From: Cavia porcellus
Lineage: Eukaryota > Chordata > Mammalia > Rodentia > Caviidae
Reading direction: 5' to 3'
NCBI RefSeq assembly: GCF_034190915.1
Contig: NW_026947486.1
Location: 82,068,044 to 82,132,043 of the forward strand
DNA: 64,000 nt
In this document: one piece after another, positions 10,981-21,165 of the stretch
How the letters are laid out: the number at the start of each line of letters is the position of its first letter
Position numbering within the stretch: position 1 is the first letter of the stretch
Position numbers and translations under genes: made by a program
The notes under the pieces: model-generated
Told to the model about the DNA's origin: nothing
What the model saw: the letters and a program-made list of their open reading frames with translations, nothing else
Database searches by the model: none

Positions 10981-11847
10981 TGCAGTGTACACTAATCAAA
11001 CAGAATAGAATAAAAACAATAAACACAAAACAATGAATGCAATAAAGGATTTCAAAACATGCCAATAGTAAGTCCTAAATTGCTACCATAATATATCTTG
11101 CTATCTTTGAAATAGCGCTCCTGCCATCAGATTCAACATAATCAAGCAAACCAAGAGATAATAAAACTCACCCCAACAAAACAATGGAAACAATATAGGA
11201 CCTCATAACAAACAAGACCCTATGCAATTAACAATGGTTACAGCCCTCAGGAGATCCCTCCTAGATGCCACACTGCATATTGCTATCTTCTGAACTTATG
11301 ATCAGACCTCTGGCCCTAGGCCTGCAATGTGTAGTGAAACACCAAAGCACCATCCAATTGCAGTTCACCTCGATAGCTACTGTCACAGCCTGTGTTTCTC
11401 CTGATAAGCCAGTTGCTTATGGAGCGGTGGTAGGGTGGGATTGGTATTTCCTGTATTGCCAGCCCAAGCACCAGATGGGGCTGGGGTCTGGCTTTCCAGT
11501 CTTGCATTGGCCCGGGATTGGTGCTGGTTCCCAGACTGGGCTTGTTTGCTGGTGTGGCCTCCTCCTTTCTCCCCCAGTCCGTGAATGGTACTGACTCATG
11601 AGAAGAGGCTTGGGTCTGGCTGTCCCTGGTCTGCCAGCAGCCCACACATTGCCATGTGTTTGATATTTGCATGTTGAATTTGATTTGCCAATATTTTGTT
11701 GAGGAGTTTTTGTGCCTAAATTCATGACAGATATTATTCCAGGACTTTCTTCTTACATCTTTTTCCCCTTTCTTTCTATTTTACATAGGGGTGTAGAGTA
11801 CTGCTTTTTGTTTATATACCAGTTTAATGGTGGTTTTTTGTTTGTTC

Positions 11848-12002
11848 TTTTTTTTTATTTTGTTTTTTGACACAAAGTGTAGCTATGTAATTCAAGCCAG
11901 CCTCGAACTCAATTTGTAGCCCAGGCTGGCCTCAAATTTGCTCAAAGTGATCCTCATGCTGCAGCCTCCCAAATACTAGAATACAGGTATATTAAACTGG
12001 CT
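11848..12002 (-). repeat. B1 SINE
   Basis: Minus-strand copy with CAAGCCAGCCTCGAACTCA and GGCTGGCCTCAAA blocks. The 5' end is degraded. Confidence 0.85.
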
Positions 12003-12027
12003 ATATCAGTTCAATAATGGCCTTATA

Positions 12028-12182
12028 TGCCGGGTGTGGGGGCTCACATTTGTAATCCCAGCACTCGGGAGGCTGAGGCAGGAGGATTGTTGCGAGTTTG
12101 CGACCAACCTAGGCTACAAAGTGAGCTCAAGGCCAGTCTGAACTGCATAGCGAGACCCCGTCTCAAAAAAGAGAAAAAAAAT
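12028..12182 (+). repeat. B1 SINE, young, with 13-base target duplication
   Basis: GCCGGGTGTGGGGGCTCAC to GACCCCGTCTCAAAAAAGAG. Flanked by TAATGGCCTTATA at 12015-12027 and 12183-12195, both perfect. Confidence 0.95.
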
Positions 12183-12616
12183 TAATGGCCTTATAAAATG
12201 AATTGAAAAGTGTTCCCATAGCTCTTATTTTCTAGAAGAGACTGTATAAAATTATAAACTCTCCTTTAAATGTTTGACAAAGTTCTCAGTGAAACCATGT
12301 GGGCATGAAGATTTATTTTGGGGGAGATTTAGAATTATGAGTTCAATTTATTTAATGGTTATAAGACTATTTAGATTATTTCATCTTGGTTCAGTTTTGA
12401 TACTTTGAGATTTGTGGTTTGTAATTTATATTTTGAGGAATTGCTTCATTTCTTCCATGTTGAATTAATTAGTGCAAAGTTGTTCATAATATTCCCTTAT
12501 CTTTTAAATAGTTGTCGAATAGATAATGATATTCCTTATTTCATTCATAATATTGGCCATTAGTGTTTCCTTTCTTTTTGTTTTTGTCAGTCTTGATCAA
12601 GGTTTATGGAATTAAT

Positions 12617-12734
12617 TTTTTTTTGAGACAGGGCCTCGCTATGTGGCTCAGATTGGCCTTGAACTCACTGTAATCCTTCTAACCTCAGCCTCTTGTGTGC
12701 TAGGATTACAAATGTATACCCCCACATGGGGAAA

Positions 12735-12738
<4 letters not shown>
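12617..12738 (-). repeat. B1 SINE, truncated
   Basis: GAGACAGGGCCTCGCTATGT to AGGATTACAAATGTATACCC. Only one internal block is present. Confidence 0.85.

Positions 12739-12781
<43 letters not shown>
12739..12781 (+). repeat. (GT)n microsatellite
   Basis: About 20 GT repeats between two B1 copies. Confidence 0.97.
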
Positions 12782-12783
<2 letters not shown>

Positions 12784-12920
12784 AGACAGTGTTTCATTAT
12801 GCAGTTCAGGATGGTCTTGAACTCACTTTGTAGCCCAGGCTGGTCTCAGTCTTGCTGTGATCCTCCTGCCCTGGCCTCCAGAGTGCTGAGATTACAGGTA
12901 TGCACCACCACACCTGGCCT
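12782..12920 (-). repeat. B1 SINE
   Basis: GAGACAGTGTTTCATTATGC to CACCACACCTGGCC with both blocks. Directly follows the GT run. Confidence 0.9.
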
Positions 12921-13335
12921 ATTGATTGAACTGGTTTTGTCTTATTGTTTTCCAGGTTTCAATTTTATCGATTCCAGCGACTTCTGATTTTTTCTTTCTT
13001 TTCTTTTTTTATTTCTGATTTTCTTTGCTTGTTTTGGGTTCATTGTACTTTTCTAACTTTTAAGCAGGTATTAAGATTATTAATTTAAGGTATTTCCTCT
13101 TTTCTACTGTATTTGCGTAATAAAAATCTCTCTCAACACTGCTTTAGCTTTCTCTGATGAACATTGATATTTAACTTCATTTTTACTCAATTCTATGTTT
13201 TTGAAATTCATTTAAAATTTTTACTTTAACTCATGGATAATGTAGGAGTCAGTTAGTTGATTTTCCAGTACTTAGAGATTTTCCTGTTGTCTTTCTGTTA
13301 TTTTTAGTTTGATTCAACTGTGATCAGAAAAATTC

Positions 13336-13720
13336 TATTTTTTGTTTATTAAGTTTATTGGTAAATTTTAAATATATATAATGATCATCATAAGGACTTT
13401 GCATCTGTACATGACTCATCTCAATTCCCTTATTTTCTCCATTCCTTTACCCTCCTGTGCTCCCCTCCTTATTCATAAAAGCTTTGTTTCTGTTTTTTTT
13501 TCTTTTTTCTTATTTCTTTTCTTCTCCCTTCTTTCCCTTCTCCTTTCCCCTTTCTTTGTTCCTCTTCCCAACTGAGCATTTTCTTCCTATTTCATAATAT
13601 CTAGTATACATTCTGGTTCTTATTTAAACTTTCAGTTTCTCACACAAGAGAAACAATGTAAATATTTACAAGTGTGTTTGATTTATTTAACTTAAGAGTA
13701 TGGCTTTACTGATTTTTGAA
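13336..13720 (-). repeat. Unnamed purine-rich retroposon end, copy 1
   Basis: On the minus strand it ends ATGATCATTATATATATTTA, then ACCAATAAACTTAAT, preceded by a ~150-base G/A-rich tract. A clear relative runs plus-strand at 50225-50615 and a shorter one at 34953-35068. The polypurine tract followed by a poly(A) signal is like an L1 3' UTR, but I cannot name the family. Confidence 0.6.
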
Positions 13721-13859
13721 ATAAATAAGGCACACGTGTAATCATTTTACTGTCTCAGTGTCAGAAATTGAAAGAAACAACATATGTGTATGTATATGTA
13801 TATAAAAATACTTACGATAGTTATACTACTGATTTCTCTGAATTCACTGAAGAGAAAGA

Positions 13860-14040
13860 TTTGTGCAGTATTGTTTGGACAACTGTATGAAGGTGTCTTG
13901 TGCTCTGGGTGAATGATTTGGGGATGACAATGTGCAATGTATGTACCATTGTTGCCCGATTGACATGTTTTAAAATTTTGTTTCAGTTTTTTTGTCTTTC
14001 TTATTTTTTTCTCCTTGAAATAAAATGGATTTGAAAAAAT
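13860..14040 (+). mobile_element. L1-type 3' UTR fragment
   Basis: GGGGATGACAATGTGCAATG and a T-rich stretch ending CTCCTTGAAATAAAATGG match the order of the 3' ends at 20400-20538 and 8400-8598. Confidence 0.5.
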
Positions 14041-14566
14041 ATAGTATTTTCAAAGAAAAAAAGAATATGCTGTCAAGGTGCACCTATTTACATATAAAAC
14101 GATCAAGTCTATTCTCCTTTATGGCTAAATAGTATTCCATTATATTAAAAAAAAAAACACATCTTCTCTATCCATTCATTGGTTGATGGGCATTGGGTTG
14201 TTTCCAAGACTTAGCTACTAAAAACTGTGCTGCTATAAACATGGGTGTGCATATATCGCTGTACTATTATGCTTTTAGTTCTATTTGGAAGATACCAAGA
14301 GGGGAACAGCTGGGTCAAATAGAGCCTCTAGTTTTAGGTTTTTAAGGAATCTCCACACTGATTTCCACAGTGGTTGCACCAGTCTGCATTCCCACCAACA
14401 GCATAGAAGTTTTCCTTTTCCCCCACAGCCCTGCCAGCATTTGCTATTGGTTGATTTCTTTTTTTAAATTTAATTATTTTCTTGGTTGATTTCTTGAAAA
14501 ATAGCCATTGTTTCTGCGAGAGTGAGATGGAATTTCAGTGTTTTAAATTGCATCTTTCAAATAACC

Positions 14567-15220
14567 TGTAGGAGACCACCTGGGCAGCTCTCCTTGAATG
14601 TAGAACAATTGATTCAGCATTAATTAATCCCATGTACTGATATGTACAGAGCTGACTATGCTACTTCTTTCTACCTTCAGTTGACTCTAAGCAATGCAAA
14701 TAAGGCTAGGTTAGGTACTGTTATGTAATCCTTGAAGCCAGCTGACAGTTTCCTCTTTCCTTACACTATATTCCCTATAAAAAGTTGAGTACAGTGGAAT
14801 GGCAGAGACATTTAGCTCCAAGAATGACTCCTGGGTTCTAACCACAAGATAAGAGGCTATGACTCCCCAGGGCACAAAAGTTTGCATATCAGAAACTAAA
14901 GCAACAGCCTCCTAAATCATTCAAATGCTGCCCCAGTTGAGTTATGCAGATTGGTCTTTCTGCATACCTTACTCCGTGCATACTTCAGAGGTGTTTGCTC
15001 TCCACTTGGCCAGCTCAGCTCACATTGCTCATGTAATTCTTGCCAATCTCACAGTCACTCATCCTTGAACCACTCCCCTCTTCATGAGAAAATAAATTTT
15101 GGGTGAGGCTAGGGTCAAGAACTTTGTTCTGTGAATCCTCACCTGGACTAGACTCAGGACCTGTTGGCTGCCCATAACTATGAGTATGTCTCAGTGTCTT
15201 TATTCTTACTATGGGTTGCA
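14567..15220 (+). mobile_element. Probable solo LTR of an endogenous retrovirus
   Basis: The block starts TGTAGGAGACC and ends GGGTTGCA (TG...CA). It has a TATA-like CCCTATAAAAAG near 14770 and an AATAAA near 15090, in promoter-then-poly(A) order. It interrupts antisense L1. No internal retroviral genes flank it and no clear target duplication is seen, so the ends are provisional. Confidence 0.5.
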
Positions 15221-15424
15221 CTGTAAGTGGTAGATTGAAATTGACTCACCAGGATTCCAATAATGTTTCAATGGGATTACAATTATAAATTTCCCAGACT
15301 TCGAGGAGGATGGGAAAAGGGATTACAATATTTGGTTTAAGATATACAACATTTGGATTCCAATAATGACTAGTGTTGAGTTTTTGGGGTTTTTTGTTTG
15401 TTTGTTGTTGTTTTTGTTTTTGTC
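15221..15424 (+). repeat. Unassigned insert with repeated GGATTCCAATAATG motif
   Basis: GGATTCCAATAATG occurs twice, near 15251 and 15356, with two intervening GGGATTACAAT variants. It sits between the LTR-like block and the resumption of L1. Confidence 0.45.
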
Positions 15425-15545
15425 CATTTGAGACAGGGTCTCGCTATGCAGTTCAGGCTGGCCTTGAACTCACTTTATAGCCCACATTGGCCTTGAACTC
15501 ACAGCCATCCTCCTGCCTCACCTTTCTTAGTGCTAGGATTAGATG
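15425..15545 (-). repeat. B1 SINE, 5' truncated
   Basis: GAGACAGGGTCTCGCTATGC to CTTAGTGCTAGGATTAGA with both internal blocks. Confidence 0.9.
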
Positions 15546-16965
15546 TTAAACATTTTTTATTTGTCATTTTTACTTCTTCACCTGAGAAGTGTCTATTCAT
15601 TACAAATGCCTATTTTTGGATTGGGTCTTTAAATTTGGGGAGGCTGTTCTTTTTGAGTAATTAATATATTCCAGATAGTAGATTTTTGTCTGAGAAACAG
15701 CTGCCCAAAATTTTTTCCCACTCTGTGGGTTGTCTCTTCACTCTCTTGGTGGTTTGTTTTGCTGTGTAAAAACTTTTTAGTAGTATGAGATCACAATTGT
15801 TGATTCTTTGTGATAGCTTCTGTGCAATCAGTGCTTTATTCATAATCTTTGCCTATACTTATGTCATCAAGAGTTCTATCTATTCTACCTTCTAACACAT
15901 TTAGTGTTTCTGGGGGTTTTTTAGTGTTTCTGTTTTAACATTTGGATCTTTGATCCATTTTGATTTTAGTTTTGTGAATGTTGAGAGACATGGGTCTAAT
16001 TTTAGTCTTTGGCATGTGGAAAACCAGTTTTCCTAGCACCATTTATTAATCAGGCTTTCTTCCTGTGAGAGCATTGGCCCCTTTGTTGAAGATAGGGTGG
16101 CTGAATGTGTTTGGAGTTTTTTTCTGTATCACCTAATGTGTTCCATGGATTCCCAGGTCTGGTTTTGTTTTTCTTTGTTTTCTTTTTTGCCAGTACCATG
16201 CTGATTTTATCACAGTAGCTTTTTAATATGAATTCAAATCAGGGATTGTGATGCCTCTTGCTTGCCTTTGTTGCCTAAAATTGTTTTTTTGCTATTGTAG
16301 GTCTCTTCTGGTTCCAAATGAATTTTAGGATTGTTTTCTCTGTGAGGGATGCTATTGGTATTTTGATTGGAACTGCATTAAATTTGTATAATAATTTTGG
16401 GAATATGATCACTTTCACTATGTTGGGTATTTCTACCCAAGAACAAGGGATATTTTTCTATTTTCTGATATCTTCTGCAACCTCCTTTTTCAAAATACTC
16501 TAGTTTTCAATGTAAAGATCTTTTACTTCCATTAGATTGATTCCTAAGTATGTCATTTTTTAAATGTTGTTATGAAAGTGTGGTTTCCCTAATTTAGCTC
16601 TCACTGAGTTTGTGTATAGCAATGCTAACTGATTTTTGAATGTTGATTTTGTATCTAGTTATGCAACTGAACTGGGTTATTAAATCTAGAAGTCTTTTTG
16701 TGGAGTTTTTGGGATCTTCCATGTAGAGTATCATGTGATATACGAATATTGATAATTTAACTTCTTCCTTTTATATCTTTATTCCTTTTATTTCTTTATC
16801 TTGCTTAATTGCTCTGGCTAATGTTCCAGAATTATATTGCATAGGACTAATGATACTAGATATCTTTGTCTTGTTTCTGATTTTAGAGAAAAGTTTTCAG
16901 TTTTTGTCCATTTAGTATGATGTTAGCTGTTAGTTTGTCATAGATGGCTTTTATGAGGTTGAGAT

Positions 16966-17126
16966 AAAGCTCACCTGTTGTAGTCAGGGGTTGCAAGGAG
17001 AACAATTACATATAGGACACAGAATTTATAGTATTATTTATAATAGTCACCCAAGGAGTCAAATACAAAGAAAGTGCAAGAAATCTGTCCACAACACTAA
17101 AGACGTAGAAAATCCAGCCAAGATTG
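16966..17126. mobile_element. Left flank of a composite insertion in the antisense L1
   Basis: Sequence foreign to L1 begins about here (CACCTGTTGTAGTCAGGGG...). L1 resumes near 21165, so about 4.2 kb is inserted. It may be LTR-derived; the class is unclear. Confidence 0.45.
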
Positions 17127-17212
17127 GGCTGGGGATTTAGCTCAGTGGCATAAGCACTTGCTTGGCAGGCAACAAGGTCTTGAATTTGAACCCTAGCTCC
17201 AAAAAAAAAATG
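17127..17212 (+). repeat. ID SINE (first of a tandem pair)
   Basis: GGGCTGGGGATTTAGCTCAG, diverged B box TTGAATTTGAACCC, then an A-run. Confidence 0.9.
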
Positions 17213-17294
17213 GGACTAGGGATTTAGCTCAGTGGCATAAGCACCTGCCTGACAAGTACAGGGTCATGAGTTCAATCCCCAGTACCTCCCCTTA
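17213..17294 (+). repeat. ID SINE (second of a tandem pair)
   Basis: GGGACTAGGGATTTAGCTCA to GAGTTCAATCCCCAGTACC. It directly follows the A-tail of the first ID. Confidence 0.9.
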
Positions 17295-17445
17295 AAATGA
17301 AAATCCAGCCTGTATCCCATGGCAATAACCTGCATGAGCTCAGCTGAAAACCTAGAGCCCACAATGACTCATGCAAGTCTACTTTAGGAATCTGTGCTGG
17401 GAAGGCCCAAACGTCAGCAGTGGAAACCTAGAAAGTCTATGCCAG

Positions 17446-18160
17446 GACTTCCAGGAGAACATGGCGGACAGATAACAGCAGCTACGGAGGCTCTCTGAAA
17501 GACTCGGCTCAGAATTCAGGAATGGTGCGGAGTAAGGAGTCATAAGCAGGTGGAGATATGCTCTGCTGACCCAGGAACAAACTGGGCTGAGAGAAACCAA
17601 CTTGGAATGCAGTCCTGGTGCTAGAACAGAAACAGAGGGGCCTCAGTGTGGAGGCTGGAGCCCGCACCATTGGAAGCCACGATTTGGGTTTCCCACCGCA
17701 CGGCGGCTGCGTCTACATCGGTTCGGCAAGGAGAGAGACGCGCAGAAGCTCTGAAGGACGGGCGGGGAGCCGTGCACTGCCTTGTGGTGAGGTGAGTGAG
17801 AGAAACTGACACTCTACCACAGTTTGACTCCAGCGGAAGACATTCTGGGACTGGGCAGACTTGCAGGAGCAGGGCGCTGTGACGACTTGAGCCAAGTATC
17901 CCCCTCTCAAGCGGGATTGGTGATAAGTGCCTAGCCTACGTGACACTGCTGGCAGAGACCCAATAGGCTAGCACAACCCAGATCCCAGAGCCTGAGGGTG
18001 GCCTGGAGGGGCAGGCCCCACGTAGGCTGCCTGGTCTGGAACTTCCTGGTGTGCTGTGGTAGGCGGGAACACCTAGCCGGCACAATTTGATCAGGCTGTG
18101 GCTGACAGGGAGGGAAGCTGGGCCTCCTATATAAGCTTGCATATATAAGGAACAAAGAAT
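17446..18160 (+). promoter_or_regulatory. 5' UTR of the HAL1-like element
   Basis: About 715 bases, GC- and CpG-richer than the surroundings around 17690-17780, opening GACTTCCAGGAGAACATGGC. Internal L1 promoters sit in this position; the CCATGTT/CATGGCGG motif is YY1-like. Promoter activity is inferred only. Confidence 0.5.
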
Positions 18161-19151
18161 ATGGGAAGAGGCAGCAACAAGAAAGGCTCCTCGGCCCCTA
18201 ATCATAAGGAACAGGTAATAGCAGACACTGCACCAATAGACACAAAGCGCCATCTAGAGAGCCTCATAGATCAGTTCAGGAATGAAGTTATTAATGACCT
18301 GAAGCTAGAAGTAAGCAGAATAGTTAGAGAAATGCTAAGTACCACCCAAGAAAAAACGGATGGTGGAATGGAAGAACAGAAAAAGAGGGGAGAATTGTTT
18401 GATGGAGAAAAATAGAGAAAGCATAGAATACGTGAAGCAGGTTCAAAGGGACTACCAGGAAACTAAAAACTATCGAAAACTGGCATAACAGCTTGAAAGA
18501 AACTAAGGACAGACTATCTGAACTGGAGGGCAGATTTGTAATATGGGAGAATGAAATGAAAAACTTCTTAAAAATAACAAACAAACAGCAATAATACAAA
18601 GACAAGAAGATGATAAGAGGATCCATAACTTAAGAATTAAGAACATAAAAGAAGTAGGGACACAAACAAATGAACTACAAAAGCTATTCATAGAAATAAT
18701 CCAGGAGAACTTTCCTAATTTAGCAAAAGGTAAAGATACTCAGATGTATGAGGCATACAGGACCCCAGCCACCTACAACCCAAACAGAACTACACCCAGG
18801 CATATAATAATAAAAATTCCAGAAATTCAATACAAGAACAGAATATTAAAAGCTGTCAGAGACAAGAAACAGACCACTTACAAGGGAACACCCATCAGAA
18901 CTACAGCAGATTTCTCTGCACAAACCATCAAATCACAAAGAACGTGGGGGGAAATAATTCAAGCTTTGAAAGATAATAATCTCCAGCCAAGATTGAGATA
19001 TCCTGCACAACTGTCCCTGGAAATTGATGGAAAAACAAGGTGCTTCCAGGATAAAGAGGAACTGGGGGAATTTGCAACCACCAATTCAACTCTACAGAGA
19101 GTATTGCAGGATATTCTAAAAAAAAGAAAAATACAAAGAATCCAGAAATAG
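18161..19151 (+). pseudogene. ORF1 of the HAL1-like element, disrupted
   Basis: ATG at 18161 gives MGRGSNKKGSSAPNHKEQVI and runs 84 codons to a TAG. A broken coiled-coil region follows. The C-terminal RNA-binding domain is open from 18744 to 19151 (KIPEIQYKNRILKAVRDKKQ, TYKGTPIRTTADFSAQTIKS, NLQPRLRYPAQLSLEIDGKT), ending in TAG. This C-terminal domain is well preserved, so decay is modest. No reading frame with endonuclease or reverse-transcriptase motifs follows. Confidence 0.8.
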
Positions 19152-20526
19152 TGGCGGGGAGGCCACAATGAATGGAGCAGAGAACAAAATGAAGAAGACA
19201 AACTGACAACTAATGACAGAAAAAGAGCTCAACAGAAATGAGGCAGAGATTGGATGACAGGAACAGTTATTCTGGAGAAAATGATGTCTTAATAGGTAGT
19301 ACTGATTTAGTATCATCTTGTTTTGAAGTCTCATCAAGCTTTTGTTCTTCTGTCTCCATTGGTCTAAACAGGTTGTATCTTATTGGATTTTATTATGTAC
19401 GATAGAATAAGCAAAAACTTTTAAAGACAAGGAGATTATACAGAAACCATTGTTCGTTTTCTGTTGGTTGATTCTAAATACCCTGTAATGCTGTCATTCT
19501 CTTGAATGGTTTTACATTGTTTTGATAAATTTGGGGCTACAGTATACGAAGTTGTACTCAGGGATTTCAAGGAAAGAGACAATATGGTAACTACTTTTAT
19601 GTCAGGATTATCTTGTGGTGAAACACTATTCTGCTTAATTGGTTATGTTTTGATCTGCGCTGTTTTGCTGTTATGCCCTCTTTTATCTTGATCTCCACTC
19701 CATTATTTACTTTTTTATTTTTATTCTTTTAATTAAGGGAAAAATAAATAAAAATAGCAGGATATATTATAGTAACCCACTTTGACTTTCCATTATCTTG
19801 ATTTAAAGCCCTGTATTACTCTCACCATCTTGTTTTTGACTGATGTCCCCCTATTCTGTTTTGCTTGATAGTACCAGGTTCGAAAGTTTAGGCAACAGCT
19901 GTGAAGATAGTGAGATTCATTATGACGCCCATTCTCGATGACTTTTATCTACTTTTGAAGACCTACAATATCTCCAATATTTTGGTTTTGTCGGTTTTGT
20001 TCTTTACTGTTTTGTTCAATTTTATTACAACTGATGACATAGGCAATTCTATTAAAGATAGCGGGAGGCATTATGGTACCCATTATTGATCACCTTGTAT
20101 TATACTTTTACATTATCTATTATGTCCACCCTTTTGATTTGATTGACTCTGTTCTGCTATGTCACATTTGGTTCTACTCCCTTCCAAAAAAGTAATAAGA
20201 ACTGTGGGAGCAACAAAACCCAAAATGTATAATTGTCATTGTACAAAAGAGAGGAAAAGAAAGTGCTCTAAATGATATAACTGCATGTATATTTAAGTGT
20301 ATAAGATAGAAAATGATATCACTGAGTTTTATTGGATCATTGAACAGAACTGTTTGCAGTATCATTGCTGGAATGTCCACTTTACAAGCTTTAATTTTGT
20401 GACTTGAACAGTTATTTCTAAGATGACAATATGTAATCCATTAACTAGTGATTTCCTACTGTTTATTTTTTTCTGTAAATCTGTATAACTTGTACCCTTT
20501 CTCTGCTTTTTTTTTCTCCTTAAAAT
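19152..20526 (+). repeat. 3' region of the HAL1-like element
   Basis: AT-rich. Contains several ATCTTG(A/T)TTT..GAAG-type blocks (about 19313, 19795 and 19828), one of which matches the L1 3' UTR near 8460 (TATCATCTTGTTTTGAAGTC). Ends with a T-rich stretch and the poly(A). Confidence 0.6.
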
Positions 20527-20554
20527 TAAAAAAAAAAAAGAAAGTCTATGCCAG

Positions 20555-21165
20555 TGGGGTGAAAGATCTGTGCCAGTAAGTTGAGGGTTCTGCAGTGGAG
20601 CCAAGAAGCAATGCTCAAAATAAGGACCAGAGAAAAGTACCACAGCCATCCTCAGTGACAATGAGGTCCGGAGCTCCTCTGATGATGAGCAAAGCCGAGT
20701 TCATATCAGGAAGCCAGAATGACAAACTCCTGGAGATTGAACTGCACACATTTTCCCCTCTGGAGCCAGGAAGCAATGCTCAAAGTAAGGACCAGAGCTC
20801 CCCCAAAGTGAACCACAGCCACTGATAAACAACTATGCTGTTTTATCACAGTAGCTTTTTAATATGACTTCAAATCGGTAATTATGATGTGCTCTGCTTG
20901 CCTTTGTTGCCTAGAATTAATTTTGCTATTGTAGGTCTCTTCTGGTTCCAAATGACAAGGTCCTGAGCTCCTCTGATGATAACAGCCAAGTTCAAATTAG
21001 GGAAGAAAGTCAAGTTCCTTCAGAGAACCAACAGCTCCAAAACAACAACACTTAGAACCCACAATGCTACTCTTCCTTCCCCAGGTCTCCTTTTTTTGTT
21101 TGCAACAGCCCTCAGGTGGGCCATCCATGTTCAGCACCATGCTGATTCAGTTCAGCTAGTGTTTA
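20555..21165. mobile_element. Right flank of the composite insertion, with repeated units and a copied L1 segment
   Basis: GGAGCCAAGAAGCAATGCTC (about 20597) recurs as GGAGCCAGGAAGCAATGCTC (about 20761), and GAGCTCCTCTGATGAT at about 20671 recurs near 20970. 20834-20956 is a copy of the antisense L1 at 16199-16321. The family is not recognised. Confidence 0.5.

Larger units (their letters stand above)
9790..11690 (-). mobile_element. Antisense L1 5' region (leader units and ORF1 start), rearranged
   Basis: Holds an ORF1 N-terminal frame (9962-10321), a GC-richer leader with diverged ~88-base units (10421-10980) and further leader text to about 11690. An A-rich segment containing GGACTTCAAAACATTAC (about 9850) recurs as GGATTTCAAAACATGCC (about 11050) and more weakly near 11190, on both sides of ORF1. 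A simple L1 would not have that order. Confidence 0.65.
11690..13335 (-). mobile_element. Antisense L1 ORF2 fragment
   Basis: The plus strand carries L1 antisense text: GCCAATATTTTGTTGAGGAG, GTGAAACCATGTGGGCATGA, TTCATAATATTCCCTTATC and TTGATTCAACTGTGATCAG. Interrupted by four B1 copies and a GT microsatellite. Confidence 0.8.
14090..16965 (-). mobile_element. Old antisense L1 ORF2, left part
   Basis: Starts with antisense C-terminal ORF2 text (AAATAGTATTCCATTATATT, TGCATTCCCACCAACAGCAT) and continues through GTTTTCAGTTTTTGTCCATT and GATGGCTTTTATGAGG near 16965. An LTR-like block and a B1 interrupt it. The sequence resumes in register at about 21165. Confidence 0.8.
17446..20538 (+). mobile_element. 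HAL1-like (half-L1) retrotransposon with intact target-site duplications
   Basis: A 3.09 kb element bounded by AGAAAGTCTATGCCAG at 17430-17445 and 20539-20554 (16 of 16). Inside are an L1-like 5' UTR with a CATGGCGG (YY1-like) motif near the start, an ORF1 remnant (18161-19151) and about 1.38 kb with no ORF2 motif in any frame. It ends with L1-type 3' text and poly(A). The shared 3' end (ACAATATGTAATCCATTAAC compared with ACAATATGCAATATAACAAT in the L1 at about 8425) suggests L1 supplied ORF2 in trans. HAL1 elements are known ORF1-only L1 derivatives; the alternative is an L1 with a precise ORF2 deletion. Confidence 0.75.

Noticed and set aside
17618..18253. Several short frames on both strands in a CpG-richer patch, possibly a CpG-island gene
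   Set aside because: The patch is the 5' UTR of the HAL1-like element, bounded by its target duplication.
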